A stretch of DNA of 64,000 nt from Arthrobacter gandavensis (GTDB taxonomy: Bacteria > Actinomycetota > Actinomycetes > Actinomycetales > Micrococcaceae), in contig NZ_JADKYW010000002.1 of NCBI RefSeq assembly GCF_015355785.1, forward strand, positions 229,745-293,744, in the 5' to 3' direction. The stretch's first letter is position 1. Every line of letters starts with the position of its first letter. Under the pieces are notes generated by a model that was not told the DNA's origin, ran no database searches, and was given only the letters and a program-made list of their open reading frames with translations. This document shows, one piece after another, positions 50,221 to 61,560 of the stretch. The translations under genes were made by a program, and so were the position numbers.

Positions 50221-51147
50221 ATGGGCAAGCTTCTTGAATCCTGGCGCCGGCAGCTGGTTGGCACGTTCAGCAACAACGCGGAGACCATTCCGGAATGGGA
50301 GCTGGAGCTCGCCAACGGCACAGACCGGGGCTACTACGGGCCGGACTCCGCGGTCTGGGCGGTCCACGGATCCATGACGACCATCGTCGCCGGCATCCGT
50401 GCCCTGCTGCTGCAGGCGCTGCACCCGGGCGCGATGGCCGGAGTGCGCGACTACTCCAATTACAAGAAAGATCCGCTCGGCCGGCTCGCCGGCACCATCC
50501 GCTGGATCTTCACTGTGACCTACGGGGATACGACTGCGGCACGCAGCGCCTCGAACTGGGTGCTGCGGCTGCATGAACGGGTTCACGGAACCTACGAGGA
50601 CGCTGCCGGCGTCGAGCGTCCCTACTCAGCCAACGATCCCGAGCTTGCACGCTGGGTCCACCTCGCCTTCACCGACGCGTTCCTGACCTCCCACATCGAA
50701 TTCGGCGGGCCGATCCCTGGCGGGCCGGACCAGTACGTCGCGGAGTGGGCCACTGCCGGTGAACTGATGCGGATCGACAACCCGCCCCGGGACCTGGCCG
50801 GACTGCGGAAACAGATGGCAGCATTCGACCCCGAACTGCGTTCCAGCGCCACGGTCCAGGAAGTGGTGAAGTTCCTGCGCCGGCCGCCCCTGCCGAAAAA
50901 CCAGCTCATCGGCTACCGCGTCCTGTTCGCCGGCGCCGTCGCGAGCCTGGAACCGCGGCACCGGGAGCTGCTGGGCCTGCGCGAACCTCGCCTGGGGCCG
51001 GTTCGGCTGCCGGTGCATGGTCCGGTGCGGCTGGTGCTGCGCGTGATCCAGTTCGGGCTCGGCAACATGGGTCCGTCCGAACGCTCCGCCCGCGAGCGCA
51101 TCGCCCGCCTGGGCACGGAAGCCGGCGACGAGTTCCGTCCCGTCTGA
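50221..51147 (+). CDS. Oxygenase MpaB family protein (DUF2236)
   Basis: 308 residues of the latex-clearing-protein/MpaB-like family (ER-bound oxygenase in fungi, b-type haem in Lcp). Features: GYYGPDSAVWAVHGSMTTIVAGIRALLLQALHPGAMAGVRDYSNY with the conserved histidine, LRLHERVHGTYED, and WVHLAFTDAFLTSHIEFGG. Substrate unknown. The purine-rich GGGAGG directly abuts the ATG, an unusually short spacing, so translation may be weak or use another start. Upstream DNA carries the repeat cluster described above. Confidence 0.85.
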   Translation: MGKLLESWRRQLVGTFSNNAETIPEWELELANGTDRGYYGPDSAVWAVHGSMTTIVAGIRALLLQALHPGAMAGVRDYSNYKKDPLGRLAGTIRWIFTVTYGDTTAARSASNWVLRLHERVHGTYEDAAGVERPYSANDPELARWVHLAFTDAFLTSHIEFGGPIPGGPDQYVAEWATAGELMRIDNPPRDLAGLRKQMAAFDPELRSSATVQEVVKFLRRPPLPKNQLIGYRVLFAGAVASLEPRHRELLGLREPRLGPVRLPVHGPVRLVLRVIQFGLGNMGPSERSARERIARLGTEAGDEFRPV

Positions 51148-51399
51148 ACCCTGCACCTCGGGCACGCGGCAAACCCTGCACCGGCACGACGCTCGGGGAG
51201 ATAGCGTCGCCGCACAGCCTTCCGCCCCCGAGACCCGGCACGCCTCCCGCGTAACGCCTGCCACACTCCCGGTGGACCAAGATCACCCCTTATCCCCCTT
51301 CAGCCCCGCCGCTCCCGGTGGAACCATTAGGAGTGCAGCAAACTCCCAACCCGTATGTGCGCGCAGCGGCGCGTGCTGACTTCATACCGGAAAGGAATT
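51148..51399 (+). other. Intergenic region before the DsbA-like lipoprotein
   Basis: About 250 bases, CG-rich on the left and more mixed on the right. No gene, repeat or clear promoter pair was recognised; AAAGGA just before 51400 is the ribosome site of the next gene. Confidence 0.3.
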
Positions 51400-52071
51400 A
51401 TGCACAAGGCTGTACCTTCACTGCTCATCGCCGGACTGCTGGTCAGCGGCGGCGTGGTGTCCTGCGGGACGTCGAGCGAACCCGCGGCACCGGCGACCAG
51501 CGCATCCGTCACGGCGACCGTTCCGGCAGACCAGCAGGACAAGCTGGCCCCCTCCGACGCCCGGACCATCACCAACCCGGCAGATCCGCAGGCAACCCTG
51601 GTGCTCTTCACCGATTACCAGTGCCCCTACTGCGCCATGATGGACACCCTGATCCAGCAGGCCAAGGCCGACTATGGCGACCAGGTCGAAATCGTGGTGC
51701 GGAACTACCCGCTGCCCAAGCACCAGAACGCCGAGCCCTCCGCCCGCGCCGTGGAAGCCGCAGCGGAACAGGGTGCCCTGCAGCAGATGGCCGCCAAGGT
51801 CTTTGAGCACCAGCAGGACTGGAAGAACGCCTCTGACGTAGACGGAATCTTCACCGGCTACGCCGAAGAGCTGGGCCTGGACCTGGACCAGTTCACGGCC
51901 GACTACAACTCGCACGCCATCAAGGCCCGCGTGGCCCGAGACCTGCAGGATGCCCAGGATCTCCAGGTCAAGGGCACCCCCACGCTCTACCTGAACGGCG
52001 AGGCACTGCAGCTTGAATCCGTCGCCTACAGCGAGATTCGGGAACCCCTAGACGCCGCCCTGGGCAACTAA
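51400..52071 (+). CDS. DsbA-family thioredoxin-like lipoprotein
   Basis: 223 residues; start MHKAVPSLLIAGLLVSGG at 51400 with AAAGGA upstream. Lipobox VVSC about residue 21, then a Thr/Ala-rich linker and a thioredoxin_4 (DsbA/BdbD-like) domain: ATLVLFTDYQCPYCAMMDTLI with the redox CPYC, and the cis-proline loop VKGTPTLYLNGEAL. Acts outside the membrane in disulfide formation or repair. Single gene; its partner (VKOR or DsbB) is not in the window. Confidence 0.92.
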   Translation: MHKAVPSLLIAGLLVSGGVVSCGTSSEPAAPATSASVTATVPADQQDKLAPSDARTITNPADPQATLVLFTDYQCPYCAMMDTLIQQAKADYGDQVEIVVRNYPLPKHQNAEPSARAVEAAAEQGALQQMAAKVFEHQQDWKNASDVDGIFTGYAEELGLDLDQFTADYNSHAIKARVARDLQDAQDLQVKGTPTLYLNGEALQLESVAYSEIREPLDAALGN

Positions 52072-52269
52072 CCAGAGCAACCCTTCCCCCTCCCAGCCCA
52101 GGGCGGCTTAAACAACGACGACGGACCTCGGCGTGGTGCGCCGCCGCCACCCGGGCGGCAATCGCCGTCGGCCGCGCCACGCAAGCCACGCACCCACGGC
52201 CCGGCCGCCACGCAAGCCTGACGGCGCCCGGTACAGTCCGCGGCCAGCCGCGGGGTCTAGAATCCGCTC

Positions 52270-53553
52270 ATGCGTCTGGCCGTGATCGGAGTTCTCCTAC
52301 TGGTGGCTGGCGGTATCGCAGCTGCCACCGGTGCTCTCCCGGATACGGAGCTCGCCGCCCTTGCGGACCGCGTGGTGCCGATCCTCGTGTTCGTCGCCGC
52401 CATCACCGTTGTGACCGAACTGGCCAGCGAGGCAGGGGCTTTCCTCTGGGCGGGCCGGAAACTGCGGCGCTGGGGATTCGGTTCCAGCCTTGCCCTCTGG
52501 CTGCTGCTCGCCCTGCTGGCCACCCTGAGCACCATCTTCCTGTCCCTGGATACGACGGCGGTGCTCCTCACCCCGGTGGTGGTCACCGTGGTGCGGCAGG
52601 CCGGCCTGCCGCCGCTGCCCTTCGTCCTCACCACGGTCTGGCTGGCCAACACCGCCAGCCTCCTGCTGCCGGTCTCCAACCTGACCAACCTGCTGGCCCA
52701 GCACAGCCTCGGCGGCCTGAGCCCGGCCGGGTTCGCGGCGCTGATGTGGGCTCCGGCCCTGGCCTGCGTGCTGGTGCCGCTGGCCTTCATCGCGATCGTC
52801 TTCCGCCGTGACCTGCGGCTGCGCTATGGCCGCGCCCCGAAACCGGCACGCGCCCCGGGTCCGGCACACACCCCGGACCCGGGAACAGACCCGGCCAGCG
52901 GGCCGGCGAACGGTTCCGTGTCCGCGGCAGGAACGAACACCGGCAAGGGGAAACCCGGCGGAGCTTTCCGCCACCCCGCCACCGACCGCTTCCTGCTCGC
53001 CGCTTCCGGCATAGTGCTCCTGGCGCTCCTGCCGCTGCTGGTCTCCGGCATGCCGGTATGGATCCCCGCCACGGCCGCCGCCGTAGTGCTCGTCCTGTTG
53101 TTCGCCGTCCGGCGCCGTCAGGCCCTGACCATTCGGCTGGTCCCCTGGCCGCTGTTGCTCTTCGCGTCCGGACTGTTCCTGGCCATGGAGTCCTTCCTGG
53201 GACTCGGCGGCTCGGCCCTGCTGGGGATCCTGGCCGGGCAGGGCCAGGACTTCGCCGAGCTGCTCCGGCTCGCCGCCACCGGCGCGGTCGGGGCGAACGC
53301 CGTCAACAATCTTCCGGCCTACCTGCTGGCCGAACCGCTGGCGGATACCCCGGAGCGCATGGCCGCCCTGCTGATCGGTGTGAACGCCGGCCCGCTGGTT
53401 ACCCCGTGGGCCTCGCTGGCCACCCTGCTCTGGCATGACCGGCTGAGGCGGATGAACGTAGTGATCAGCTGGAAGGGCTACGCCGTCTTCGGCCTGATCG
53501 TCGCTCCGCTGACCCTGCTCGCCGCCGTCGCCGCGCTGGCGTTTACGGCGTAG
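52270..53553 (+). CDS. SLC13/ArsB-like ion permease
   Basis: 427 residues, about 11 hydrophobic segments. ArsB/NhaD-like features: LVFVAAITVVTELASEAGAF, LSLDTTAVLLTPVVVTVVRQAG, NTASLLLPVSNLTNLLA, and GANAVNNLPAYLLAEPLADTPERMAALLIGVNAGPLVTPWASLATLLW near the C-terminus. A variable Pro/Gly-rich cytoplasmic loop (about residues 190-235) lies mid-protein. It could export arsenite with the ArsA ATPase encoded 3.4 kb away, or carry another anion; the family alone does not decide. Confidence 0.85.
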   Translation: MRLAVIGVLLLVAGGIAAATGALPDTELAALADRVVPILVFVAAITVVTELASEAGAFLWAGRKLRRWGFGSSLALWLLLALLATLSTIFLSLDTTAVLLTPVVVTVVRQAGLPPLPFVLTTVWLANTASLLLPVSNLTNLLAQHSLGGLSPAGFAALMWAPALACVLVPLAFIAIVFRRDLRLRYGRAPKPARAPGPAHTPDPGTDPASGPANGSVSAAGTNTGKGKPGGAFRHPATDRFLLAASGIVLLALLPLLVSGMPVWIPATAAAVVLVLLFAVRRRQALTIRLVPWPLLLFASGLFLAMESFLGLGGSALLGILAGQGQDFAELLRLAATGAVGANAVNNLPAYLLAEPLADTPERMAALLIGVNAGPLVTPWASLATLLWHDRLRRMNVVISWKGYAVFGLIVAPLTLLAAVAALAFTA

Positions 53554-53557
53554 TTGG

Positions 53558-54804
53558 TCAGACCCGCCCGAACGCCACCACGCAGTTCTGCCCGCCGAAC
53601 CCGAACGCGTTCGTCACCGCATACTGCACGTCCTGCTCGCGGGCCGTGTTCGGTACATAGTCAAGGTCGCACTCCGGGTCCGGGGTCGAATAGTTGATCG
53701 TCGGCGGGATGACGCCTTCAACGATCGACATGGCACACAGCAGTGACGCCAGCGTACCCGCGGCTCCGATCAGGTGCCCGGTCATGGACTTCGGTGCGGT
53801 CACCGCCAGGGACCGGGCATGCTCGCCGAACACCGTGTGCAGTGCCAGCGTCTCCGTGCGGTCATTGGCCTTCGTGGACGTGCCGTGTGCACAGACCAGC
53901 TCCACCTCCGAGAGGTCCAGCCGAGCCTGCGCCAGCGTCCGCGAAATCGCTTCCGCCGCATACTTTCCGCTCGGCTCCGGCGCCACAATATGGAACGCAT
54001 CGGACGTCATCGCCCCGCCCAGTACCTCCGCGTAGACCCGCGCGCCGCGGGCCCGGGCGTGCTGGAGCGTCTCCATCACGCACACCACCGCCCCCTCGCC
54101 GAACACGAACCCGTCCCGGTCCGCGTCGAACGGGCGGGACGCCTCCTGCGGCACGTCGTTGCTGCGCGAGAGTCCGCGCATGGTGGTCAGTCCGGCGAAC
54201 ATCACCGGGGTAATCGCGGCGTCGGTACCCCCGGCCAGTACGACGTCGGCGTCCCCCGCCAGCAGCGTGCGGCGCGCCTCCAGCAGGGCGTGCGTTCCGC
54301 TGGCGCAGGCAAGCGCACTGGCATTCACCGGCCCGTGTACCGCGAGGTCGATCGCGACCTCGCAGGCCGGCATGTTGGTCAGCGACGACGCCACGAAACT
54401 CGGGCTGACCGGCCGGATCCCCTCGGCGTCGAACAGCCGGGTGGCGTCCTGCACCTCCGGGTAGCCGGAGACCGCACTGTTGATGAGAACCGCCGCGTCG
54501 GTACCCTCCAGCGTGGGGCCCAGACCGGCGTCGGCGGCTGCTTCCCGGGCCGCGGCGACGGCGAGCTGCGATGCCCGGGAAGACCGGTTGATCCGTTTCA
54601 CCGGCAGCCAGGCCGCGGGATCAAAATTCTTGACCTCGGCCGCGATCCGGGTGGGGAACTCGGACGCGTCGAACGCGGTGATCCGGTCCACGCCGGACTT
54701 GCCCTCCTTGAGCGCTTCCCAGGTCAGCGGCCAGGACCCGCCGAGCGGGGTCTGCGCCCCCATCCCGGTGATGACCACCCTCCGCCCGGCACCCATGCCG
54801 TTCA

Positions 54805-54808
<4 letters not shown>
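53558..54808 (-). CDS. Beta-ketoacyl-ACP synthase II-like enzyme
   Basis: 416 residues from the ATG at 54806-54808, which overlaps the upstream stop. FabF fold: RRVVITGMGAQTPLGG, the catalytic cysteine in NASALACASGTHALLEARRTLLAGDADVVLAGGTDAAI, histidines in CAHGTSTKANDRTE and SMTGHLIGAAG, and C-terminal NAFGFGGQNCVVAFGRV. Forms one operon with an acyl-CoA synthetase and a FabL-like reductase and is not linked to fab housekeeping genes, so it probably serves a special lipid or small polyketide-like product. Confidence 0.92.
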
Positions 54809-56463
<1,655 letters not shown>

Positions 56464-56480
56464 GGGGTCCTGTCCTTTCC

Positions 56481-57323
56481 TCAGTTTTCCGCCTGCGGGC
56501 GCCGCGGGCGCTCGGGGAGTGCAACGGGTTCGGTGGTGTCGCTGAAGAACGGCGGGGCGATCACGGACAGGCCGCCGTCCACGGCCAGGGACTGCCCGGT
56601 GATGTACTCGGCGCCCGGGGAGAGCAGGAAGTCCACGGTGGCGGCCATTTCCTCTACGGTTCCGGGACGGCCCTTGGGGATCCGGGAGATCACGCTGTCC
56701 ATGGGTGCCATGCCGTCCATGGTGTAGAAGTACTCGAGCGAATCGGAGTCGATAAGCCCGCCGTTCACCGCGTTGACGTTGATCCCGTAGCCGGCGAACT
56801 CCACGGCCATGAACCGGACGAACGACTCGACGGCGGCCTTGTAGGAGCCCAGCGCGGCGTAGGTGGGGAAGGCCCGCACGCTGCCGTAGGAAGTCAGCGC
56901 CACGATCCTGCCGCCGTCGTCCATCAGTTTCACTGCCTCCTGCGCTCCAAGGACAAATGGCCGCACATTCACGGCGTAGGCGCGGTCCAGGTGATGGGTC
57001 TTGAGGTCAACCACCTTTTTGAAGGCCGCGGCGGCGGCGTTGTTCACGAAGAAGTCCAGGCGCCCGTACTCGGCGGCGGCTGCGTCGAAGAGCCGGACAA
57101 TGTCCTCCGGGTTCTCGATGTCCGCCTGCACCGCCAGCCCGCCGCCGCCCAGCCGCTGCAGTTCCGCCACGGTTTCCTTGGCCAGGTCCGCGTTCTTCCG
57201 GTAGCCGGCCACCACCTGCGCGCCCTGCGCCGCGAGCCGCTCCGCCACGCGCCGGCCGATCCCGCGGGACGCCCCGGTGACCAGGGCGATTTTGTCTTGA
57301 TAGACGGGCTGGCTGGCGTCCAC
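56481..57323 (-). CDS. FabL-like SDR oxidoreductase
   Basis: 280 residues, GTG start at 57323 with GGAAGG upstream. Cofactor site TGASRGIGRRVAERLAAQG. The catalytic region ALTSYGSVRAFPTYAALGSYKAAVESFVRFMAVEF has the Tyr-x6-Lys spacing of FabL-type enoyl-ACP reductases, unlike the Tyr-x3-Lys of FabG, followed by VNAVNGGLIDSDSLEYF and ITGQSLAVDGG. It may reduce an enoyl or ketoacyl thioester made by the ketosynthase. First gene of the operon; its promoter region holds the palindrome at 57545. Confidence 0.85.
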   Translation of the reverse strand: MDASQPVYQDKIALVTGASRGIGRRVAERLAAQGAQVVAGYRKNADLAKETVAELQRLGGGGLAVQADIENPEDIVRLFDAAAAEYGRLDFFVNNAAAAAFKKVVDLKTHHLDRAYAVNVRPFVLGAQEAVKLMDDGGRIVALTSYGSVRAFPTYAALGSYKAAVESFVRFMAVEFAGYGINVNAVNGGLIDSDSLEYFYTMDGMAPMDSVISRIPKGRPGTVEEMAATVDFLLSPGAEYITGQSLAVDGGLSVIAPPFFSDTTEPVALPERPRRPQAEN

Positions 57324-57544
57324 GGGCAACCTTCCGCACCGTGAACCCGGCGCCGGCGTCTCGATTTCGGGCTGCGGCTCCCGGACGGGATGTTCGGGAG
57401 CCGCGCGGGAACGTACGACGCCGGTGCTCCCGGCAGCTCGGCAGGTCCCCTTGGTCCGTAAATCGTTATCCCGCGCCGGTGCTGCGTCAAGGGTGGGCAG
57501 CGCGTAATGAAGTTGGCGGCAGTGCAACGCCTCAGTACCTTGAT

Positions 57545-57570
57545 AAAACCAATATCGAAATATTGGTTTT
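57545..57570. promoter_or_regulatory. Probable TetR operator, perfect 11-bp inverted repeat
   Basis: AAAACCAATAT (57545-57555) and ATATTGGTTTT (57560-57570) with a 4-base centre (CGAA). It lies 24 bases before the cupin ATG, in the divergent region with the FabL-like gene, and a TetR gene follows the cupin. AAGGAG at 57582-57587 is the cupin ribosome site. Confidence 0.75.
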
Positions 57571-57593
57571 AGAAGTCTACCCAAGGAGCCCGC

Positions 57594-57953
57594 ATGGCAA
57601 TCGTCCGCACTATCGCGCAGGTTGAAGAGTCCGAGAAGGAGGTGGAGCCGCTCGCGCTGCCGCTGGCTGATCCGCTGGGCGCAGAAATCGAAACCAGGAC
57701 CTACAACCTGTTCTCCACGGATGAGGAGACCATCCACGCCGGGACGTGGGAAACCGCAACGGGCCTGTCCCGCTGGGACTTTGCCGACGGCGGCGAGGTC
57801 ATCTACGTGCTCGGCGGCCGCATGACCGTCCAGCGCGACGGCGAAGAGCCCAAGGAAGTTGGCCCGGGTGACCTGGCCATCTTCCCGAAGGGCTGGACCG
57901 GTACCTGGAACGTGACCGAGGCGCTGTCCAAGGTCTACGTCATGTACAGCTAG
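57594..57953 (+). CDS. Cupin domain protein (Cupin_3/DUF861 type)
   Basis: 119 residues. One small beta-barrel: TWETATGLSRWDFADGGEVIYVLGGRMTVQRDGEEPKEVGPGDLAIFPKGWTGTW. The usual metal-ligand histidines of cupins are missing, as in the Cupin_3 family related to ureidoglycine aminohydrolase. Role unknown; expressed next to a TetR gene and opposite the lipid operon under a shared operator. Confidence 0.85.
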   Translation: MAIVRTIAQVEESEKEVEPLALPLADPLGAEIETRTYNLFSTDEETIHAGTWETATGLSRWDFADGGEVIYVLGGRMTVQRDGEEPKEVGPGDLAIFPKGWTGTWNVTEALSKVYVMYS

Positions 57954-58046
57954 GCAGCTTGCGGCTGCGGAGGAAACCCGGAGCGGGCGCGGGTCCGTAA
58001 AGTTGGGGAGGGCGGCTGCACGTGGACCGCCAGGGATGGAGATTGA

Positions 58047-58640
58047 ATGGCCCGCGGCAAAGAGCTGAAGAAGCGCGCGATCCTCGCGGCTGCCCTCGAA
58101 TGCATCTCGAAGAGCGGCTATGAGGCAACCCGGCTTCGGGACGTCAGCGACGCCGCGGGGGTGTCCATCGGCATCATCCAGCACTACTTTGGGACCCGCG
58201 AACAGCTCCTGGGCGAAGCGCTCGGGCATGCCAGCGGCGAGCTGGTGGAGCACTTCGCCGCCCTCGAAGACGGACTGCCCCCGTGGGACCGGCTGCGCGG
58301 CATGATCGGCGTCGTCTGCGGCATGCCCAGCCTGCACGGCCGCGGGCTGCTGTGGCTGGAGATGTCCAGCCTGGCCCGCCGCCATCCGGAGCTGCGCGAG
58401 CGCCTGGACAGTGTCTACGAACTGTGGGATGCGCACATCCGCGCGGCGGTGCAGCGCGGCGCGGCCGACGGCTCGCTCGGCGTCGACCCGGATTCGGTGG
58501 GCGACCTCACCGCCATCTTCCTGGCGTTCTTCGACGGCTACGAATACGAGATCGCGTCATCGCTGGTCCCGGACGACCCGAAGGTCCTGGAACGCCGCGC
58601 CCTGCTGCTGGCCGAGCGGCTCTTCCGGCCGGTCGGCTAA
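58047..58640 (+). CDS. TetR/AcrR family regulator
   Basis: 197 residues. N-terminal HTH: KKRAILAAALECISKSGYEATRLRDVSDAAGVSIGIIQHYFGTREQLLGEAL, with the BetI-like SIGIIQHYF. A C-terminal all-helical ligand domain follows. It lies 93 bp after the cupin gene, on the same strand, and the 26-bp palindrome upstream of the cupin is the natural candidate for its binding site. Likely represses the cupin-TetR unit and the divergent FabL/synthetase/ketosynthase operon. Confidence 0.92.
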   Translation: MARGKELKKRAILAAALECISKSGYEATRLRDVSDAAGVSIGIIQHYFGTREQLLGEALGHASGELVEHFAALEDGLPPWDRLRGMIGVVCGMPSLHGRGLLWLEMSSLARRHPELRERLDSVYELWDAHIRAAVQRGAADGSLGVDPDSVGDLTAIFLAFFDGYEYEIASSLVPDDPKVLERRALLLAERLFRPVG

Positions 58641-58666
58641 GCCGGCCCGCCAGCTGGGCCGAGCAG

Positions 58667-59824
58667 TCAGCTGAGCCGGCCGCGTGCGGCCAGCAGCAGC
58701 CGGAGGAGCCCGGCGTCGTCGGGCAGTGTGGGGTCCAGCCCCGTCAGGGCAGTGAACCTGCGCAACCGGTTGAGGATCGTGTTGCGGTGGCAGAACAGCG
58801 CCGACGCGGTCTTGGAGACGCTGCCCGTGGACATGAGGCGGAAGGCAGTCTGCAGCAGGTAGTCAACGTCCTGCTCCGGTTGGCTGAAGAGTCCGTCGAG
58901 CTGTCCCGAGGCCGCGATGCGGAGCTCCTCGGCGAACTGGCCGTCGGGCAGGAGCGGCCACTGGCCTGCGAAGGTGGCTGCGGTGCCGTCACCCGGAACC
59001 AGCCTGGCCAGGCGCGTAGCCAGCTTCCACATCACCGACAGCTGCTCCATCCCCACGGCAAAGGGCGCGACGCCGACCGGCGCTGCCGCGAGGACGTTCC
59101 GGTGGGCAGCGGTCAGAGCTGCGTCCTCGAACAGCACAAACTCAGCGCCGTCGAGACTGTGCAGCCGGATCCGGGGATCGATGGCGCGGACCGCGGACCG
59201 GAACTCGGGCCCATAGCCGGGACCCGCCGCCACCACCAGGTAGCGTCCGGTGAGCGTGAGCCCAAGCTGCGCGGCCGCGTGGCTGTGCAGCCCCGGGTCA
59301 TCCACCGCCGCCACGAGCAGGCGGCGCAGCAAATAGGTCTGCTCAGTTTCGAGTTCCCGGTTCATGTCCGCGAGTTCGGCTATATAGCCGGCCTGGACGT
59401 TGCTGACATGGGTTTCGATGGTGTCCCATACCGAGACGACTTCGTCGGCGAAGGCCGCCTGGGAGGCAGCGGGCACCTGGACGCGCATGGCCTGCCACAG
59501 GAACGGGAAGTCCAGCCGAACGGCCCGCAGCAGCGAATCCAGCGGTACGCCCTGACGGGCCCGGCGGCGGCCAATGTTCTCACTCACGGCCTGCAGCCCG
59601 CCGCTGTCCGCTGATCCGGCAAGCACTCCCAGCATGTTCTTCAACGCGGTAGCAGCCGTCCGGTGCAGGTCTTCACGCGGAATGTTGGACTCGGAGTACC
59701 CGGTGAGCGAGCTGAGTTCCTGCACGTAGGAATCTGCCAGGCCGGGCAGTCCGGACAGACACGCTTCGGCCGCCTGGCGGATGACGACGCTCGGTCCCGC
59801 ACTGTCCTCGATATGCATGAGCAC
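58667..59824 (-). CDS. PucR/CdaR-type helix-turn-helix regulator
   Basis: 385 residues. The N-terminal part (RRRARQGVPLDSLLRAVRLDFPFLWQAM) resembles the RsbRD-like domain of PucR regulators, followed by a GGDEF-like middle region. The C-terminal HTH_30 is VDYLLQTAFRLMSTGSVSKTASALFCHRNTILNRLRRFTALTGLD, the family DNA-binding signature. Divergent from the M20 deacylase gene (119 bp apart), which it may control. Start could be codon 1 or the methionine two codons later. Confidence 0.9.
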   Translation of the reverse strand: MLMHIEDSAGPSVVIRQAAEACLSGLPGLADSYVQELSSLTGYSESNIPREDLHRTAATALKNMLGVLAGSADSGGLQAVSENIGRRRARQGVPLDSLLRAVRLDFPFLWQAMRVQVPAASQAAFADEVVSVWDTIETHVSNVQAGYIAELADMNRELETEQTYLLRRLLVAAVDDPGLHSHAAAQLGLTLTGRYLVVAAGPGYGPEFRSAVRAIDPRIRLHSLDGAEFVLFEDAALTAAHRNVLAAAPVGVAPFAVGMEQLSVMWKLATRLARLVPGDGTAATFAGQWPLLPDGQFAEELRIAASGQLDGLFSQPEQDVDYLLQTAFRLMSTGSVSKTASALFCHRNTILNRLRRFTALTGLDPTLPDDAGLLRLLLAARGRLS

Positions 59825-59943
59825 AGTCTAGGCCCCATTTTCGGGCACATTTTCCCGTGGCTGGCTGGGCACTTGGAGAAATGATTGCTTACAGGTGCCC
59901 GACAACCGGGTACCCGCACGAACCGATTCGGAGCAACAACCAC

Positions 59944-61263
59944 ATGGACTCATCCGCGAACGGAACCCCCGCCGGCACGGCACTCAGCCAGGACGCCCGG
60001 AACAGGATCCTCGCGGCGGTAGACGCCGCCTTCGACAGCCAGCTCAGCTTCACCCAGGAACTGGTCCGCCACCCCTCGCTGCGCACAGAGGAGAGCGGCG
60101 CCCAGCAGCTGCTCTTTGACGCAATGCAGCAGCGGGGCCTCGAAATGGACCGCTGGGAACTGGATACCGGGGAGATCTCCGCGCACCCCGGTGCCGGCGC
60201 CGTCACGGTTTCCTACGACGGCATGGCCAACGTGGTGGGCACCTGGCAGCCCGGCGTCGAGAAGGGGTGGTCCCTGATCCTCAACGGACACGTGGACGTT
60301 GTCCCGGAAGGACCGAGGTCCCAGTGGACAGCGGACCCGTGGGACTCCTTTGTGAAGGACGGCTGGCTTTACGGCCGGGGCAGCGGCGACATGAAGGCAG
60401 GCCTCGCAGCAAACCTGTTCGCCTTCGACGCCGTCCGCGCTGCCGGCTACGAACCCGCAGGAAGGATCCATTTCCAGTCCGTGGTGGAGGAAGAATGCAC
60501 CGGCAACGGTTCCCTGGCGGCCCTGCTGCGGGGCTACACCGCCGACGCCGTCATCATCCCCGAACCGGAGGAGGACATGCTCGTCCGCGCCAACGTCGGC
60601 GTCATCTGGTTCCGGCTGGAGGTGGCCGGGGAACCAACGCACCCCCGCGAGATGCAGACCGGGTTCAACGCCATCGACGCCGCCTATCACGTGGTGGGCC
60701 GCATCCGGTCCCTCGAGGCCGAGTGGAACGCCCAGCGCGGATCGCACCGCTATTTCGAGGACCTCCCCCATCCGATCAACCTCAACATGGGCGGAATTCG
60801 CGGCGGGGACTGGCCCTCCAGTGTTCCGGCCTGGTGCCACGTGGACCTTCGGGTTGCCCTCTATCCGGGTACGTCCGCGGAGAGTGTCTGGCAGCAGATC
60901 ACCGACCTCCTCGGCGGAATCGACACGGACGGGCAGGGAAACCGCATCCGTGCCAAGGCCGTGCGGACGGGGTTCTTCGCCGAAGGGTACGTGCTGGAAG
61001 AAGGCAGCGACGCGGAGAACGTCCTCGCAGATGCGCACCGGAACGTGTTCGGCAGCGAGCTGCAGTCCTTCACCACTCCGGGCTACCTGGACGGCCGGGT
61101 CTTCACGCTCTACGGCAACACGCCGACCCTGGTCTACGGGCCGGTCTCCGAGGCCATCCACGGCTACGACGAGAGGGTGGACGTGGAGTCTGTTCGCCGC
61201 ATCACCAAGTCCATTGCGTTGTTCATCGCTGAATGGTGCGGGCTCGAGGAGTCCGCGGACTAG
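59944..61263 (+). CDS. M20 family metallopeptidase, ArgE/DapE-like deacylase
   Basis: 439 residues from ATG 59944; an in-frame ATG at 59881 with GGAG closely upstream is an alternative. Di-zinc site residues: LILNGHVDVVP (His, Asp), YGRGSGDMKAGLAANLFA, VVEEECTGNGSLAAL (Glu-Glu) and FTTPGYLDGRVFTLYGNTPTLVYGP near the C-terminus with a final ligand in AIHGYDERVDVES. Hydrolyses an N-acyl amino acid or carbamoyl compound. With a divergent PucR-type regulator it suggests a dedicated catabolic or signal-degrading function. Confidence 0.9.
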   Translation: MDSSANGTPAGTALSQDARNRILAAVDAAFDSQLSFTQELVRHPSLRTEESGAQQLLFDAMQQRGLEMDRWELDTGEISAHPGAGAVTVSYDGMANVVGTWQPGVEKGWSLILNGHVDVVPEGPRSQWTADPWDSFVKDGWLYGRGSGDMKAGLAANLFAFDAVRAAGYEPAGRIHFQSVVEEECTGNGSLAALLRGYTADAVIIPEPEEDMLVRANVGVIWFRLEVAGEPTHPREMQTGFNAIDAAYHVVGRIRSLEAEWNAQRGSHRYFEDLPHPINLNMGGIRGGDWPSSVPAWCHVDLRVALYPGTSAESVWQQITDLLGGIDTDGQGNRIRAKAVRTGFFAEGYVLEEGSDAENVLADAHRNVFGSELQSFTTPGYLDGRVFTLYGNTPTLVYGPVSEAIHGYDERVDVESVRRITKSIALFIAEWCGLEESAD

Positions 61264-61284
61264 CCCCACTCCCATTCCCCCGAG

Positions 61285-61331
61285 AGGCCAGCTACGGCTC
61301 TTTTGCGGGCCGAAACGAGCCGTAACTGGCC
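61285..61331 (+). terminator. Hairpin after the M20 gene
   Basis: Arms 61285-61300 and 61316-61331 pair over 16 bases with a single mismatch, 15-base loop, ending in CCTTTC. Located 21 bases after the stop codon, so a terminator is likely. Confidence 0.65.
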
Positions 61332-61364
61332 TTTCGATGGGGGATGGCGTGGTGGCAGGGCGGA

Positions 61365-61554
61365 ATCGGGAGCACAGGTACGCGAGAGTCGCCAGGACGC
61401 GGCGGTGACCGGCGTCCGACGGCGCCAGGCCCAGTTTCGCGAACATGTTGCCGATGTGTTTGCTCACGGCAGTCTCCGAAACCGAGATGGCCTGCGCAAT
61501 GGGGGGGGTGTTGCCCAGTCCCTCCGCGACCAGCCCCAGCACCTCGAACTCCCT
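61365..61554 (-). pseudogene. LuxR/NarL-type regulator remnant (C-terminal HTH)
   Basis: The minus strand from 61554 encodes REFEVLGLVAEGLGNTPPIAQAISVSETAVSKHIGNMFAKLGLAPSDAGHRRVLATLAYL, the GerE helix-turn-helix of a response regulator. The receiver domain is missing: upstream DNA switches at about 61555 to a different gene remnant. A G8 run at 61501-61508 (coding NTPP instead of the usual polar turn) may be a mutation. No stop occurs at the expected end of the protein. Together with the kinase scrap near 9 kb, it points to decayed two-component genes. Confidence 0.65.
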
Positions 61555-61560
61555 ATGTGG